This document shows positions 8,274 through 16,168 of a stretch of DNA of 64,000 nucleotides, piece after piece (within the stretch, counting starts at the first letter, position 1; each line of letters begins with the position of its first letter). The translations under genes and the position numbers were made by a program. This DNA is from a candidate division KSB1 bacterium (lineage in GTDB: Bacteria; Zhuqueibacterota; Zhuqueibacteria; Oleimicrobiales; Geothermoviventaceae). The DNA lies in contig JAPDPT010000006.1 of the NCBI GenBank assembly GCA_034506315.1, forward strand, positions 1-64,000, written 5' to 3'. Under the pieces are notes generated by a model. That model made no database searches and was not told the origin of the DNA. It saw only the letters and a program-made list of their open reading frames with translations.

Positions 8274-9320
8274 TCACAGAATGCGGATGAGATCATTAAT
8301 GACCGCCAGAATCATGATCGCGATTAGGAGCGCCATCCCAATCTGCTGGACGATGACCCGCACCTTGTTAGAGACGGGGCGACGGCTCACGCCCTCGATG
8401 AGCAAAAGCACCAGGTGGCCGCCGTCAAGGGCAGGTACGGGCAGCAGGTTGATCCATCCCAAGTTGAGGCTAATGAAGCCCAGGAAGGCGAGGAAACTCG
8501 AGAAGCCGCGCCGGGCGCTCTCGCCGGCCATCTGGGCGATGCGCACGGGCCCCCCTAACCCCTCGCGCCACGAGACCTGGCCCGTCGCCATCAGCGCCAG
8601 GGAGCGTCCGAGGAGCTTGCTCAGATACCAACAGTAGCTTGCGCCGCTGGCAAGGGCACGAAGGGGACCCACACGCTCGGTGCGCATCTGGGGGGCAATG
8701 CCAATTAGGCCAATCCCCTGCACAGCATCCTTTACAGGCGTCACGGAGACAGTATCGATATTCCCGTTCCTCTGACGGATGATGGTCAGAGGCTTCCCCG
8801 CGGAGGCGTGGATCACCCGCGTGAGCTGCTCCCAGGAGCTTATCCTCTGCCCATCAATCTCCACAATGTGATCGCCGGGCTGGAAGCCGGCTTTCTCGGC
8901 CGGCATCCCCGGCTGCACCTCACCCACCACAGGGCCTACAGGCACACCGACTCCCGCCCAATAAGCCAGAAGCCCGAAGACAACGATGGCGAGGAGAAGG
9001 TTCATCAGGGGGCCGGAGAAGATGGCCAGGAAGCGCGCCCACAGCGGCTTGGACATGAATTCCCACGGCTCCCCTTTGATGCTGTCCGTGTCGAGGCTCT
9101 CGTCGATCATCCCGGCCATCTTCACGTAGCCGCCGAACGGAATGGCGGAGATGCAGTAATCCGTGTCCCCGATCTTCTTCCCGATCAGGCGAGGCGGAAA
9201 GCCCAGGGAGAAGCGCTCCACGCGAATGCCAACCGCTTTGGCCGCAAGAAAATGGCCGAATTCGTGCACGAAAATCAGCACGCCAAGAACAATGATGAAC
9301 GATACGATCGTAACGGGCAT
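8274..9320 (-). CDS. rseP: RIP metalloprotease, RseP family (M50/S2P)
   Basis: A site-2 intramembrane zinc protease of 348 residues. The zinc motif HEFGH is at residues 19-23 in the first membrane segment, and the second metal-site motif LDGG (PALDGGHLVLLL) is in the penultimate membrane segment. A single PDZ domain lies between (VQPGMPAEKAGFQPGDHIVEIDGQ), whereas Escherichia coli RseP has two. FSLGFPPRL and IPFGGYVKMAG are family blocks. It would cleave membrane-bound anti-sigma factors or signal-peptide remnants. It is the last gene of the long minus-strand envelope run, 24 bp after dxr, and converges with the arg operon across a 52-bp gap. Confidence 0.93.
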   Translation of the reverse strand: MPVTIVSFIIVLGVLIFVHEFGHFLAAKAVGIRVERFSLGFPPRLIGKKIGDTDYCISAIPFGGYVKMAGMIDESLDTDSIKGEPWEFMSKPLWARFLAIFSGPLMNLLLAIVVFGLLAYWAGVGVPVGPVVGEVQPGMPAEKAGFQPGDHIVEIDGQRISSWEQLTRVIHASAGKPLTIIRQRNGNIDTVSVTPVKDAVQGIGLIGIAPQMRTERVGPLRALASGASYCWYLSKLLGRSLALMATGQVSWREGLGGPVRIAQMAGESARRGFSSFLAFLGFISLNLGWINLLPVPALDGGHLVLLLIEGVSRRPVSNKVRVIVQQIGMALLIAIMILAVINDLIRIL

Positions 9321-9344
9321 GTTCTTCCCTCGTGCTCGTCTCTG

Positions 9345-10550
9345 CTAAAACTTGCGGATCATCTGTTCGGCTTGCTGGCGGGCCCACCGGTCCACCTCCA
9401 GGAGCTCGGACAGCTCCGCTCCCGAGGACTGCTTGTGCGCGGCCAGGGTCCCCTCGATAATCTCGGGGATACGCCCAAAAGGAATCCGGCCCTCCAGGAA
9501 CGCGTGCACCGCCACTTCATTGGCGGCATTCAGTACCGCTGGACTCGTTCCGCCCGCTCGGGCCGATTGGTAGGCGAGGGCCAGGGCGGGGAAACGCTGA
9601 AAATCCGGTGGCTCGAAGTCGAGGTGCCCCACGGCGAAGAAATCGACTCTCGGAAAATCCGACTCCAGCCGCTCCGGGTAGCTGAGGGCGTACTGGATGG
9701 GGATCCGCATGTCGGGCATTCCCAGTTGCGCCTTGACGGAGCCGTCGACGAACTCCACCATGGAATGGACGATGGACTGGGGGTGGATGACGACCTCGAT
9801 CTGGTCCACCGGAAGTCCGAAAAGCCAGTGCGCCTCGATGACCTCGAGGCCTTTATTCATCAGTGTGGCACTGTCAACGGTAATTTTGGGCCCCATGACC
9901 CAGTTGGGATGCGCCAGAGCCTCTTCCACGGTAGCCTTGGCTATCCTCTCTCGGGGCCACGTACGGAACGGGCCTCCTGAGCCGGTCAGGAGCAGTCGGC
10001 GAATGCCCTGCGGCTCCTCCCCCTGTAGGCATTGAAAGATTGCGCTGTGCTCGGAGTCGATGGGCACGATGGCTGCGCCCGTTGCGCGCGCTGTAGAAGT
10101 GATCAATCCGCCCCCGACGACCAGGCTTTCCTTATTGGCGAGCGCTACGCTTCGCCCCATCCGCACGGCGTAGTAGGTTGGGGGAAGCCCAACGGCTCCC
10201 ACCAGCCCGTTCACCACGAGGTCGGCTTCCGGCCAGGTGGCCAGCTCCGTGAGGCTCTCCGGCCCCGATAGGACGGCGATCCCGAGCTCCGAGAAGCGAT
10301 GCCCCGCTGCTTCCGCTGCTGTTCGGTCCGCGATGGCCACGACCTCGGGGCGAAATTCCCCTGCTGCGGCAAGCAGCGCCTCCACCCGACTGCGTGTAGC
10401 CAGCCCCACGACCTGAAATCGCTCCGGGTGTCGCCTCACTACGTCGAGGCAGTTCTGGCCGATGGAGCCAGTAGCCCCCAGCAGGATGAGCCGTTTGGGT
10501 CGCCGATCGTGAGCCAACGGATCACCGAAAGCCGAAAGTGATTCCGGCAT
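9345..10550 (-). CDS. dxr: 1-deoxy-D-xylulose 5-phosphate reductoisomerase
   Basis: Dxr makes 2-C-methylerythritol 4-phosphate, the first committed step of the non-mevalonate isoprenoid pathway, feeding the prenyl chains used by UppS and the UbiA enzyme elsewhere in the window. The 401 residues show the NADPH loop LGATGSIGQN near residue 25, ALANKESLVVGG, IDSEHSAIFQCLQG, and the metal/substrate block NWVMGPKITVDSATLMNKG. The ATG at 10550 overlaps the end of the preceding OMP gene by 29 nt; an in-frame TTG at 10517 would avoid the overlap. dxr and rseP next to bamA, skp and lpx genes is a common bacterial order, although no cdsA is present here. Confidence 0.95.
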   Translation of the reverse strand: MPESLSAFGDPLAHDRRPKRLILLGATGSIGQNCLDVVRRHPERFQVVGLATRSRVEALLAAAGEFRPEVVAIADRTAAEAAGHRFSELGIAVLSGPESLTELATWPEADLVVNGLVGAVGLPPTYYAVRMGRSVALANKESLVVGGGLITSTARATGAAIVPIDSEHSAIFQCLQGEEPQGIRRLLLTGSGGPFRTWPRERIAKATVEEALAHPNWVMGPKITVDSATLMNKGLEVIEAHWLFGLPVDQIEVVIHPQSIVHSMVEFVDGSVKAQLGMPDMRIPIQYALSYPERLESDFPRVDFFAVGHLDFEPPDFQRFPALALAYQSARAGGTSPAVLNAANEVAVHAFLEGRIPFGRIPEIIEGTLAAHKQSSGAELSELLEVDRWARQQAEQMIRKF

Positions 10551-11301
10551 TGAATCCGGAGAACTTTGCCGCAGCGTACTCCAGGTTCGCCACCAGGAAA
10601 CGGATAGGTCGAAGCGCTACACCTAAGGCGCCCACGAAACCCAGCCGATCGTAGCTGTGAGTCCAGCCCTGGGCATATTCACCGTGCCCGGTGCGCGGAA
10701 TCTCCACGGGGAGACGGCACCAGTCGGGACCGAGGGTCCCGTAGAAGCTGACGGGTCCGGAACCCAGGCTGGCGGCCAAGCGCAGGCTTACGACCGCGGC
10801 ATCGCCGATCTCGAACGCCGGCGGTACCGCCAAGCAATGATAAGTTGCCGCTACACTCAGGTGGGGAGACCAGGGTTCCTGAAGCACTCCGATCTTCAGT
10901 CCTCCGCCGAGGATCCAAACGGTTCCCCTGGCCGGGCGATGTCCCATGGTCAATGGCGTCCCTCGGACCAGGATCTCCAGACGGCCGGGAAGGCCAATGC
11001 TGGCGTGGAGGAGCGGGAACCAGAAGAATTCCTCGTCCCGCAAAGGACCGGCTGAGACCTCGCTGTACCGGGCAGGGACGAAGACGGAGATGACCCGCAT
11101 CCCCACCTGCAGGTCACCTGTACGTTGAACTTCAGCACTGTGAATCAGTCCTGCCCCCAGAATTGTCCCCAGGTAGTCTGCCAGGTCTTCTGCCTTCTTC
11201 TCAATCTCGTGGGGTCTGTAAATGGAGAAGCGGAAATCCTGCCCACGCGCGCAAGCCGTCCCTGCGAGCAGGATCAGGGCGAGCAGCCTGCTCTTCCGCA
11301 T
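10522..11301 (-). CDS. Small predicted outer-membrane beta-barrel protein
   Basis: I do not recognise the family. The 259-residue product has a signal peptide (MRKSRLLALILLAGTACARG, with mature start near QDF) and GGAGGTAGGGTGA just before the ATG, so the start is firm. The body alternates polar and aromatic residues in short strands separated by Gly/Pro turns and ends in an aromatic-rich strand (FSGFNAGITFGFR), as expected for an 8- to 12-strand outer-membrane barrel. It overlaps the upstream lipM-like gene by 101 nt and the downstream dxr by 29 nt, so it is embedded in the operon. The function is unknown; its neighbours suggest envelope upkeep. Confidence 0.6.
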   Translation of the reverse strand: MRKSRLLALILLAGTACARGQDFRFSIYRPHEIEKKAEDLADYLGTILGAGLIHSAEVQRTGDLQVGMRVISVFVPARYSEVSAGPLRDEEFFWFPLLHASIGLPGRLEILVRGTPLTMGHRPARGTVWILGGGLKIGVLQEPWSPHLSVAATYHCLAVPPAFEIGDAAVVSLRLAASLGSGPVSFYGTLGPDWCRLPVEIPRTGHGEYAQGWTHSYDRLGFVGALGVALRPIRFLVANLEYAAAKFSGFNAGITFGFR

Positions 11302-12115
11302 TCACCCTACCTCCGCCAACCTTGAAGAGATGCTCGGCGGCCTCAGCGGCCTGAACTTCCGATGGGACCAGCTCGTCTGGCTGGAGTTCGATCTGGAGTT
11401 CTTCCGAGAAGGCCCTCGTTACGACCTCGGCCACATCCGGAAAGCTAAGGGGTCTGCCCGTTTCTTCCCGGAGGGAGGTGGTCCGCTGGCTGAGGATCGC
11501 TCGAAGGCGCTGGCGTTCCTCTGGTTCCTTGCGGAGAAGGTCCGCCAGAAGGAGGTGTTCCGGACCGATGAGAAGGGAGCCGTGCTGGAGCACAGCGCAG
11601 GGGTAGCGCCTCTGGGCGCTCCCCAGGATCTTGCGACCGTTGACCTTGAGCTCGTGACGAGCGGAGGCCGCAAAGCACGCGGCGCCCGCCAGGGATCGTG
11701 AAGGGGGCCGTTCGCGGCGCTCAGGACCTGCCGGCTGCACAGCGATGCCGAAAAGCCTCAGCGCGCGGAGGAAACATCGGCTCAGCAGAAAGTAGATATC
11801 CTCCGGCCTCCGCGAAAAATACGGACTGCCGGCAGGCAAAACCACGGAGTAGGTCAATTCGTTGGCGTGAAGGACAGCCCTCCCGCCCGTGGGGCGTCGT
11901 ACGACATCCACTCCGAAATCCCGTGTGCGGTCGAGGTCGACCTCGGTGGCGTTCTGATGGTAGCCGAGGCTCACGGCGGGCGGGGACCAGTCGTAGAGGC
12001 GCAGCACCGGAGGGCTGTGTTCCTGTGACTGGGCCGCCAGGATGTGGTCGATGGCCATGTTGTGCGACCCGCGGAGGTTGCGGGTCACGAGCAAGCGCCA
12101 GCGTTCCCTGGCCAT
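11201..12115 (-). CDS. lipM: LipM-type octanoyltransferase / lipoate-protein ligase A family
   Basis: The 304-residue protein belongs to the biotin/lipoate A/B ligase family. RRPTGGRAVLH is the lipoyl-binding arginine-glycine motif. The stretch ACFAAS...HELKVNGRKILGSAQRR places a cysteine where Bacillus LipM carries its catalytic Cys150 (from memory of that family), which favours octanoyl-ACP transfer over ATP-dependent lipoate ligation. VLQHGSLLI follows as in LipM. Homology appears to stop near residue 255; the remaining 50 or so residues are Arg/Ala-rich and lie largely over the start and signal-peptide region of the next gene. This suggests loss of an earlier stop codon. It begins 3 bp after lpxA. 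Confidence 0.8.
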   Translation of the reverse strand: MARERWRLLVTRNLRGSHNMAIDHILAAQSQEHSPPVLRLYDWSPPAVSLGYHQNATEVDLDRTRDFGVDVVRRPTGGRAVLHANELTYSVVLPAGSPYFSRRPEDIYFLLSRCFLRALRLFGIAVQPAGPERRERPPSRSLAGAACFAASARHELKVNGRKILGSAQRRYPCAVLQHGSLLIGPEHLLLADLLRKEPEERQRLRAILSQRTTSLREETGRPLSFPDVAEVVTRAFSEELQIELQPDELVPSEVQAAEAAEHLFKVGGGRVNAEEQAARPDPARRDGLRAWAGFPLLHLQTPRD

Positions 12116-12118
12116 CCC

Positions 12119-12901
12119 TCAGCCCCCGATGATCCCGCGCTCGCTGCTCTCAATGAAATCGATGATGGCGCGGATGTCGTCGGTGACCTCCATCTCTTCG
12201 GGGATTCGGCGCAGGGCCTGGCGGACATTCAAGCCCGAGCGGTAGATCAGACGGTAGGCTCGTGCGATCGCCGCGATGCGCTCGGCCGAGAAGCCGCGTC
12301 GCCGCAGTCCCACCAGATTCGGGCCGTAGTAGCGAAGCGGTTCCCCGGCGGCCAGGATAAAGGGCGGAACATCCTTGACGATGCGATAGCCCCCGCCTAC
12401 GAAGGCGTATTGTCCAATGCGTGTGAACTGGTGGGCGGGAGTCCATCCCCCGATGCCGGCGTCGTGATCGACGAGGACGTGTCCTCCGAGCTGGACGCCG
12501 TTGGCGAGGACGGAACGGTCCCCCACCACGCAGTCGTGGGCCACGTGAGCGTAGGCCATCAGGAGGCAGTCGCTGCCAATAACGGTTTTTCCACTCTGTT
12601 TGGTCCCGCGATTCAGAGTGCAGAACTCCCGCACAACGGTGCGATCTCCGATCTCTAAGGTCGTCTCTTCGCCTTCGAACTTGAGATCCTGGGGGATGGT
12701 GCCTACGACGGCGCTGAAGTGGATCTGGCACTGGCGTCCCACTCGAGAGCCCCTTGCGATTAAGGCGTGCGCCGCCACTTTGGTCCCGTCCCCAATAACC
12801 ACGTCCTCTTCGATGATCGCATAGGGTCCGACTTCGACCCCTTCACCAAGCTCCACCGAGGGATGGACGATAGCCGTTGGATGAATGCGCTGCTCCGCCA
12901 A
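12119..12901 (-). CDS. lpxA: Acyl-ACP--UDP-N-acetylglucosamine O-acyltransferase
   Basis: LpxA adds the first 3-hydroxyacyl chain to UDP-GlcNAc, the start of lipid A synthesis. The 260 residues carry a left-handed beta-helix of hexapeptide repeats (IHPTAIVHPSVELGEGVEVG and onward), the catalytic-histidine block LLMAYAHVAHDC, TLNRGT, and the helical C-terminal domain. An Asp-Ala-Gly/Trp-Thr replacement (GGWTPAHQFTRIG) in the usual G.....HQF.RIG block keeps the key HQFTRIG. It lies between the lpxC-fabZ fusion and lipM on one transcript. Confidence 0.95.
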   Translation of the reverse strand: MAEQRIHPTAIVHPSVELGEGVEVGPYAIIEEDVVIGDGTKVAAHALIARGSRVGRQCQIHFSAVVGTIPQDLKFEGEETTLEIGDRTVVREFCTLNRGTKQSGKTVIGSDCLLMAYAHVAHDCVVGDRSVLANGVQLGGHVLVDHDAGIGGWTPAHQFTRIGQYAFVGGGYRIVKDVPPFILAAGEPLRYYGPNLVGLRRRGFSAERIAAIARAYRLIYRSGLNVRQALRRIPEEMEVTDDIRAIIDFIESSERGIIGG

Positions 12902-12991
12902 GCCTGCTCCCGTCAGTTGTTCACGTCCGAACCTGTCCGGTGATTGGCGCGCCGTACCGATCTCTGCGCCCTGTGCACCAAGCCGTCCCTA

Positions 12992-14398
12992 TCAGTTAGA
13001 ATTCCGCTCGACGATGGCTGCCATTAGCTCCGCTTCGCACACCAGCTCGCCATCCACGAACGCCTTGCCCGCCATCTTGCAGATGGGACGTCGGTACTTG
13101 ATCATCTCCACCTGGAACCAAAGCTGGTCGCCCGGCACAACCGGCTTGCGGAAGCGGACGTTGTCGATCCCGGTGAAGTACACAAGCTTTCCCTCGGGGC
13201 TCTCCTCCGCGTTGAGAAGGAGGATGCCCCCCACCTGGGCCATCGCCTCAATGATCAGAACGCCCGGCATAATGGGATGGCCCGGGAAGTGTCCGGTGAA
13301 GAAGGGCTCGTTGATGGTCACGTTCTTATACCCCACCACCCGTTCTTGCGGGACGAGATCCACAATGCGATCCACCAGCAGGAAGGGGAAGCGATGGGGC
13401 AGGATCTTCTGGATGGCCTCGGCGTCGAAGACGATCCCCGCCTTGGTCTTGGGGACGGCATATTTGGCTTTGAGCTGCCGCTTTTCATATTCCTTGCGCA
13501 GGATCTTCGCCAGCTCCACATTGGCTGCATGTCCGGAGCGGGCAGCGAGGATATGGCCTCGAATGGGCACGCCTACCAGGGCGAGATCGCCAATGAGGTC
13601 TAAGGTCTTGTGACGCACGGGCTCATTCTTGAAGCGCAGCTCCTTGCCGTTCAGGATCCCGTTGCTTCCGAGCTTGACCGACTCGCTGATGCCAAACATC
13701 TTGCGCAGTCGCTCGAGCTCTTCGGGGGTCACCTCGCGATCGATGATCACGATCGCATTGTCCAGATTGCCCCCGCGCACAAGCCCCTGCTCCCAGAGCT
13801 CCTCCACCTCGTGCAGGAAGCAGAAGGTGCGTGCCGGCGCAAACTCGGTCACAAACTCATCGGCCAGGGAGTACAGCGAAGTGTACTGGGTGCCGAGGGC
13901 CGGGTTCTGATAGTCGACCATGAAGGTGATCCGGAACTGATCCGAAGGCGTGACCACAATGTCCACGCGCTTTTTCTCGTCATGGTACGTAATGGTGCGA
14001 TCGATCACCAGGATGTCCTTGGGCTCGTTCTGCTGCACGATCCCGGCTTCTTGGAGCTTCTCCACGAAGGGGAGGGCGCTGCCGTCCCCCACTGGGGGTT
14101 CGTTCCCCTCGATCTCGACGAGCACGTTATCGATCTCCATTCCGTAAATGGCCGCCAGAAGGTGCTCTACGGTGTGGATGACGACGCCGTCCTTCCCCAG
14201 AGTGGTCCCCCGGGAGATGTCGACCACGTTATCGATAATGGCCGGAATTTCGGGGCTGGAATCAAGGTCGACGCGGCGGAACCGGATTCCATGGTTGGGC
14301 GGGGCGGGTTTGAACGTCACCGTGGTCCGGTTTCCTGTGTGCAATCCAATCCCGGATAAGCTGACCTCTTTGGCGATGGTCTGTTGGTGCAAGAACAT
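12992..14398 (-). CDS. lpxC-fabZ: Bifunctional LpxC deacetylase / FabZ 3-hydroxyacyl-ACP dehydratase
   Basis: A natural fusion of 468 residues. The first 300 residues are LpxC, the zinc-dependent deacetylase that commits to lipid A: HTVEHLL (His75, His79), [13 protein letters not shown] and SGHAAN supply the metal and catalytic residues. From about residue 320 the protein is Fab[39 protein letters not shown] and [15 protein letters not shown]. FabZ dehydrates 3-hydroxyacyl-ACP, the same pool LpxA and LpxD draw from, so the fusion couples phospholipid and lipid A acyl supply. This fusion is known in Bacteroidota and relatives. GGAGGGG lies upstream of the ATG. Confidence 0.95.
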   Translation of the reverse strand: MFLHQQTIAKEVSLSGIGLHTGNRTTVTFKPAPPNHGIRFRRVDLDSSPEIPAIIDNVVDISRGTTLGKDGVVIHTVEHLLAAIYGMEIDNVLVEIEGNEPPVGDGSALPFVEKLQEAGIVQQNEPKDILVIDRTITYHDEKKRVDIVVTPSDQFRITFMVDYQNPALGTQYTSLYSLADEFVTEFAPARTFCFLHEVEELWEQGLVRGGNLDNAIVIIDREVTPEELERLRKMFGISESVKLGSNGILNGKELRFKNEPVRHKTLDLIGDLALVGVPIRGHILAARSGHAANVELAKILRKEYEKRQLKAKYAVPKTKAGIVFDAEAIQKILPHRFPFLLVDRIVDLVPQERVVGYKNVTINEPFFTGHFPGHPIMPGVLIIEAMAQVGGILLLNAEESPEGKLVYFTGIDNVRFRKPVVPGDQLWFQVEMIKYRRPICKMAGKAFVDGELVCEAELMAAIVERNSN

Positions 14399-14431
14399 CT
14401 CTCGTTCCCCTCCGACCTCAGGTTCTAAGGA

Positions 14432-15496
14432 TCAAGCCGAATCGTTGGAACGCTTTGCTTCTTCTTTCCTCTGAGATTGCAGTTCTTCGACGGCTCTCTC
14501 GAGCTCGCGCACGCGCTTGAGGAGCTCGGGCAGGCGGCGAAGGGCGGCCTCCTGACGCCAGGCCTCCTCTGCGGGTCGGGCAGGGTACCCGAAGACCCGG
14601 CAGCCGGGCGGGATGTCCTTCGTGACCCCGGACTGGGCGGAGATTTGCGCGCCATCGCCGATGGTCATGTGACCAGCGAAACCTGCCTGACCCCCCACCA
14701 TCACGTTGCGGCCGACAATGGTGCTGCCCGCAAACCCCGCCTGGGCCGCGATGACCGTGTTCTCCCCGATGACGACGTTGTGACCGACCTGGATGAGGTT
14801 GTCCATCTTCACGCCGCGCTCGATGCGCGTCTCGCCCAGCGTGGCGCGATCGATGCAGCAATTGGCGCCGATTTCCACATCGTCGCCGATTACGACCGTT
14901 CCCGCCTGTGGGATCTTGTGATACCGATCGCCCTCACGGGCAAAACCGAATCCGTCCGCGCCTATGACGGTCCCAGCGTGAACGATCACCCGGTTTCCGA
15001 TGCGCACGCGCTCGCGAACCACGACGTGAGGGTACAGGACACAGTCGTCCCCGATCTGCACGTCCTCCCCAATGTAACAGCCCGGGTAGATCTGCGTCCG
15101 GTGGCCGATGCGAGCTCCTTTCTCGATGACCACATACGGCGCAATGGCTACATCGTGCCCGAGCTCGGCCGACTCGTGCACAATGGCCGTCGCGTGGATC
15201 CCTGGCTCAAGCTTGGTTGCCTCCGGATAGAAGAGGCGTACAGCTTGCTGGAAGGCCAGGTAGGGGTTCGCCACCCGCAGGAGGGGCACCCGGCTTTCCC
15301 CCTGGAAGTCCCGGGAGACGATCAGAGCGCTCGCCCGCGTGGTGCGGGCGTATTTATTGTACTTGGGGTTCGCGATGAACGAAAGCTGTCCCTCCTCGGC
15401 GGTCTCAATCGGAGCGACCCCGCGGATCAGAACCTCGCCCTCCCCTTCGAGTTCTGCCTGCAGGCGGACGGCAAGCTCGGCGGTGGTCAACTCCAT
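14432..15496 (-). CDS. lpxD: UDP-3-O-(3-hydroxyacyl)glucosamine N-acyltransferase
   Basis: LpxD adds the N-linked acyl chain after LpxC. The N-terminal uridine-binding domain begins MELTTAELAVRLQAELEGEG as in the family; a beta-helix of hexapeptide repeats follows, with the catalytic histidine in IQVGHNVVIGE and the block GADGFGFAREG. The C-terminus is a charged helix. I chose ATG 15496 (354 residues) because AGGGAG precedes it at good spacing and it matches the usual start; ATG 15514 would add six residues and overlap the ompH stop by 4 nt. Confidence 0.93.
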   Translation of the reverse strand: MELTTAELAVRLQAELEGEGEVLIRGVAPIETAEEGQLSFIANPKYNKYARTTRASALIVSRDFQGESRVPLLRVANPYLAFQQAVRLFYPEATKLEPGIHATAIVHESAELGHDVAIAPYVVIEKGARIGHRTQIYPGCYIGEDVQIGDDCVLYPHVVVRERVRIGNRVIVHAGTVIGADGFGFAREGDRYHKIPQAGTVVIGDDVEIGANCCIDRATLGETRIERGVKMDNLIQVGHNVVIGENTVIAAQAGFAGSTIVGRNVMVGGQAGFAGHMTIGDGAQISAQSGVTKDIPPGCRVFGYPARPAEEAWRQEAALRRLPELLKRVRELERAVEELQSQRKEEAKRSNDSA

Positions 15497-15510
15497 CCCG
15501 GCACACTCCC

Positions 15511-16077
15511 TCATCGTGAGCTCTTGCCGGAGGTAGTGACGCCCTTATTGAGTTCCGCAAGCACCTCGTCGGTAAGGTCCGGCTGGTCCTCGGCCTTGTA
15601 GAGGACCGCGTTGGAGGCGATGTCGAAGATGTAGGCGAATCCGCCCTGTTTTCCGATCTTTGCGATGGCGTCGCGGATTTTCTGGAACACCGGTTCGAAG
15701 AGTTCAGCCTGCTTCTGATACACCTCGCCCTGGGCCCCGAACTTCTGGTTGTCGTATTCCATCAGGCGCGTGTAAAGCTGCTGCATTTCCTGCTCTCGCT
15801 CGCGCTTTCGCTCCTCACTCAAGAGCAGGCTCTGCTTCTGATACTGCTCCTGCATGTCCTGGAGCTGCCTCTGCATTTGCTGGCGTTCCTGTTGCCACTG
15901 GGCGATGATGTCGTCCAGCTTCTTCTGGGCATCCTGCGCCTCTTTGAACTCCGCTAAGATGCGCTGAGAGTCCACGTACCCGAGCTTTACAGCCTGGGCT
16001 TGGGCCCTGGGACCCTGTCCCATCAGCCCGGCCGCCACGAACATCAGGACCGTCGAAGCGACGCGCGTTGTTCTCAC
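15511..16077 (-). CDS. OmpH/Skp-family periplasmic chaperone
   Basis: The 188-residue product has a signal peptide (cleavage near AQAQA), then VKLGYVDSQRILAEFKEAQ, the typical Skp start, followed by a long Gln/Glu/Arg-rich coiled coil (about residues 50-130) and the C-terminal IFDIASNAVLYKAEDQPDLTDEVLAELN stretch. Skp trimers hold unfolded outer-membrane proteins in their coiled-coil tentacles and deliver them to BamA, which is the gene just upstream. The start is GTG 16077, supported by a consensus AGGAGG 5 bases before it. Confidence 0.9.
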   Translation of the reverse strand: MRTTRVASTVLMFVAAGLMGQGPRAQAQAVKLGYVDSQRILAEFKEAQDAQKKLDDIIAQWQQERQQMQRQLQDMQEQYQKQSLLLSEERKREREQEMQQLYTRLMEYDNQKFGAQGEVYQKQAELFEPVFQKIRDAIAKIGKQGGFAYIFDIASNAVLYKAEDQPDLTDEVLAELNKGVTTSGKSSR

Positions 16078-16168
16078 GGCAACCTCCTGATTTGGTGTTA
16101 AGATCTACGTCGCACTGCCGAACGTTTCAGACTCCCGTGCGGACTCCAGAACGGCTTCGGCCTGCGGC

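Noticed and set aside
12885-14359. Open frames antisense to the lpxC-fabZ fusion
   Set aside because: The fused enzyme on the other strand has all catalytic motifs; the antisense frames show no family features.
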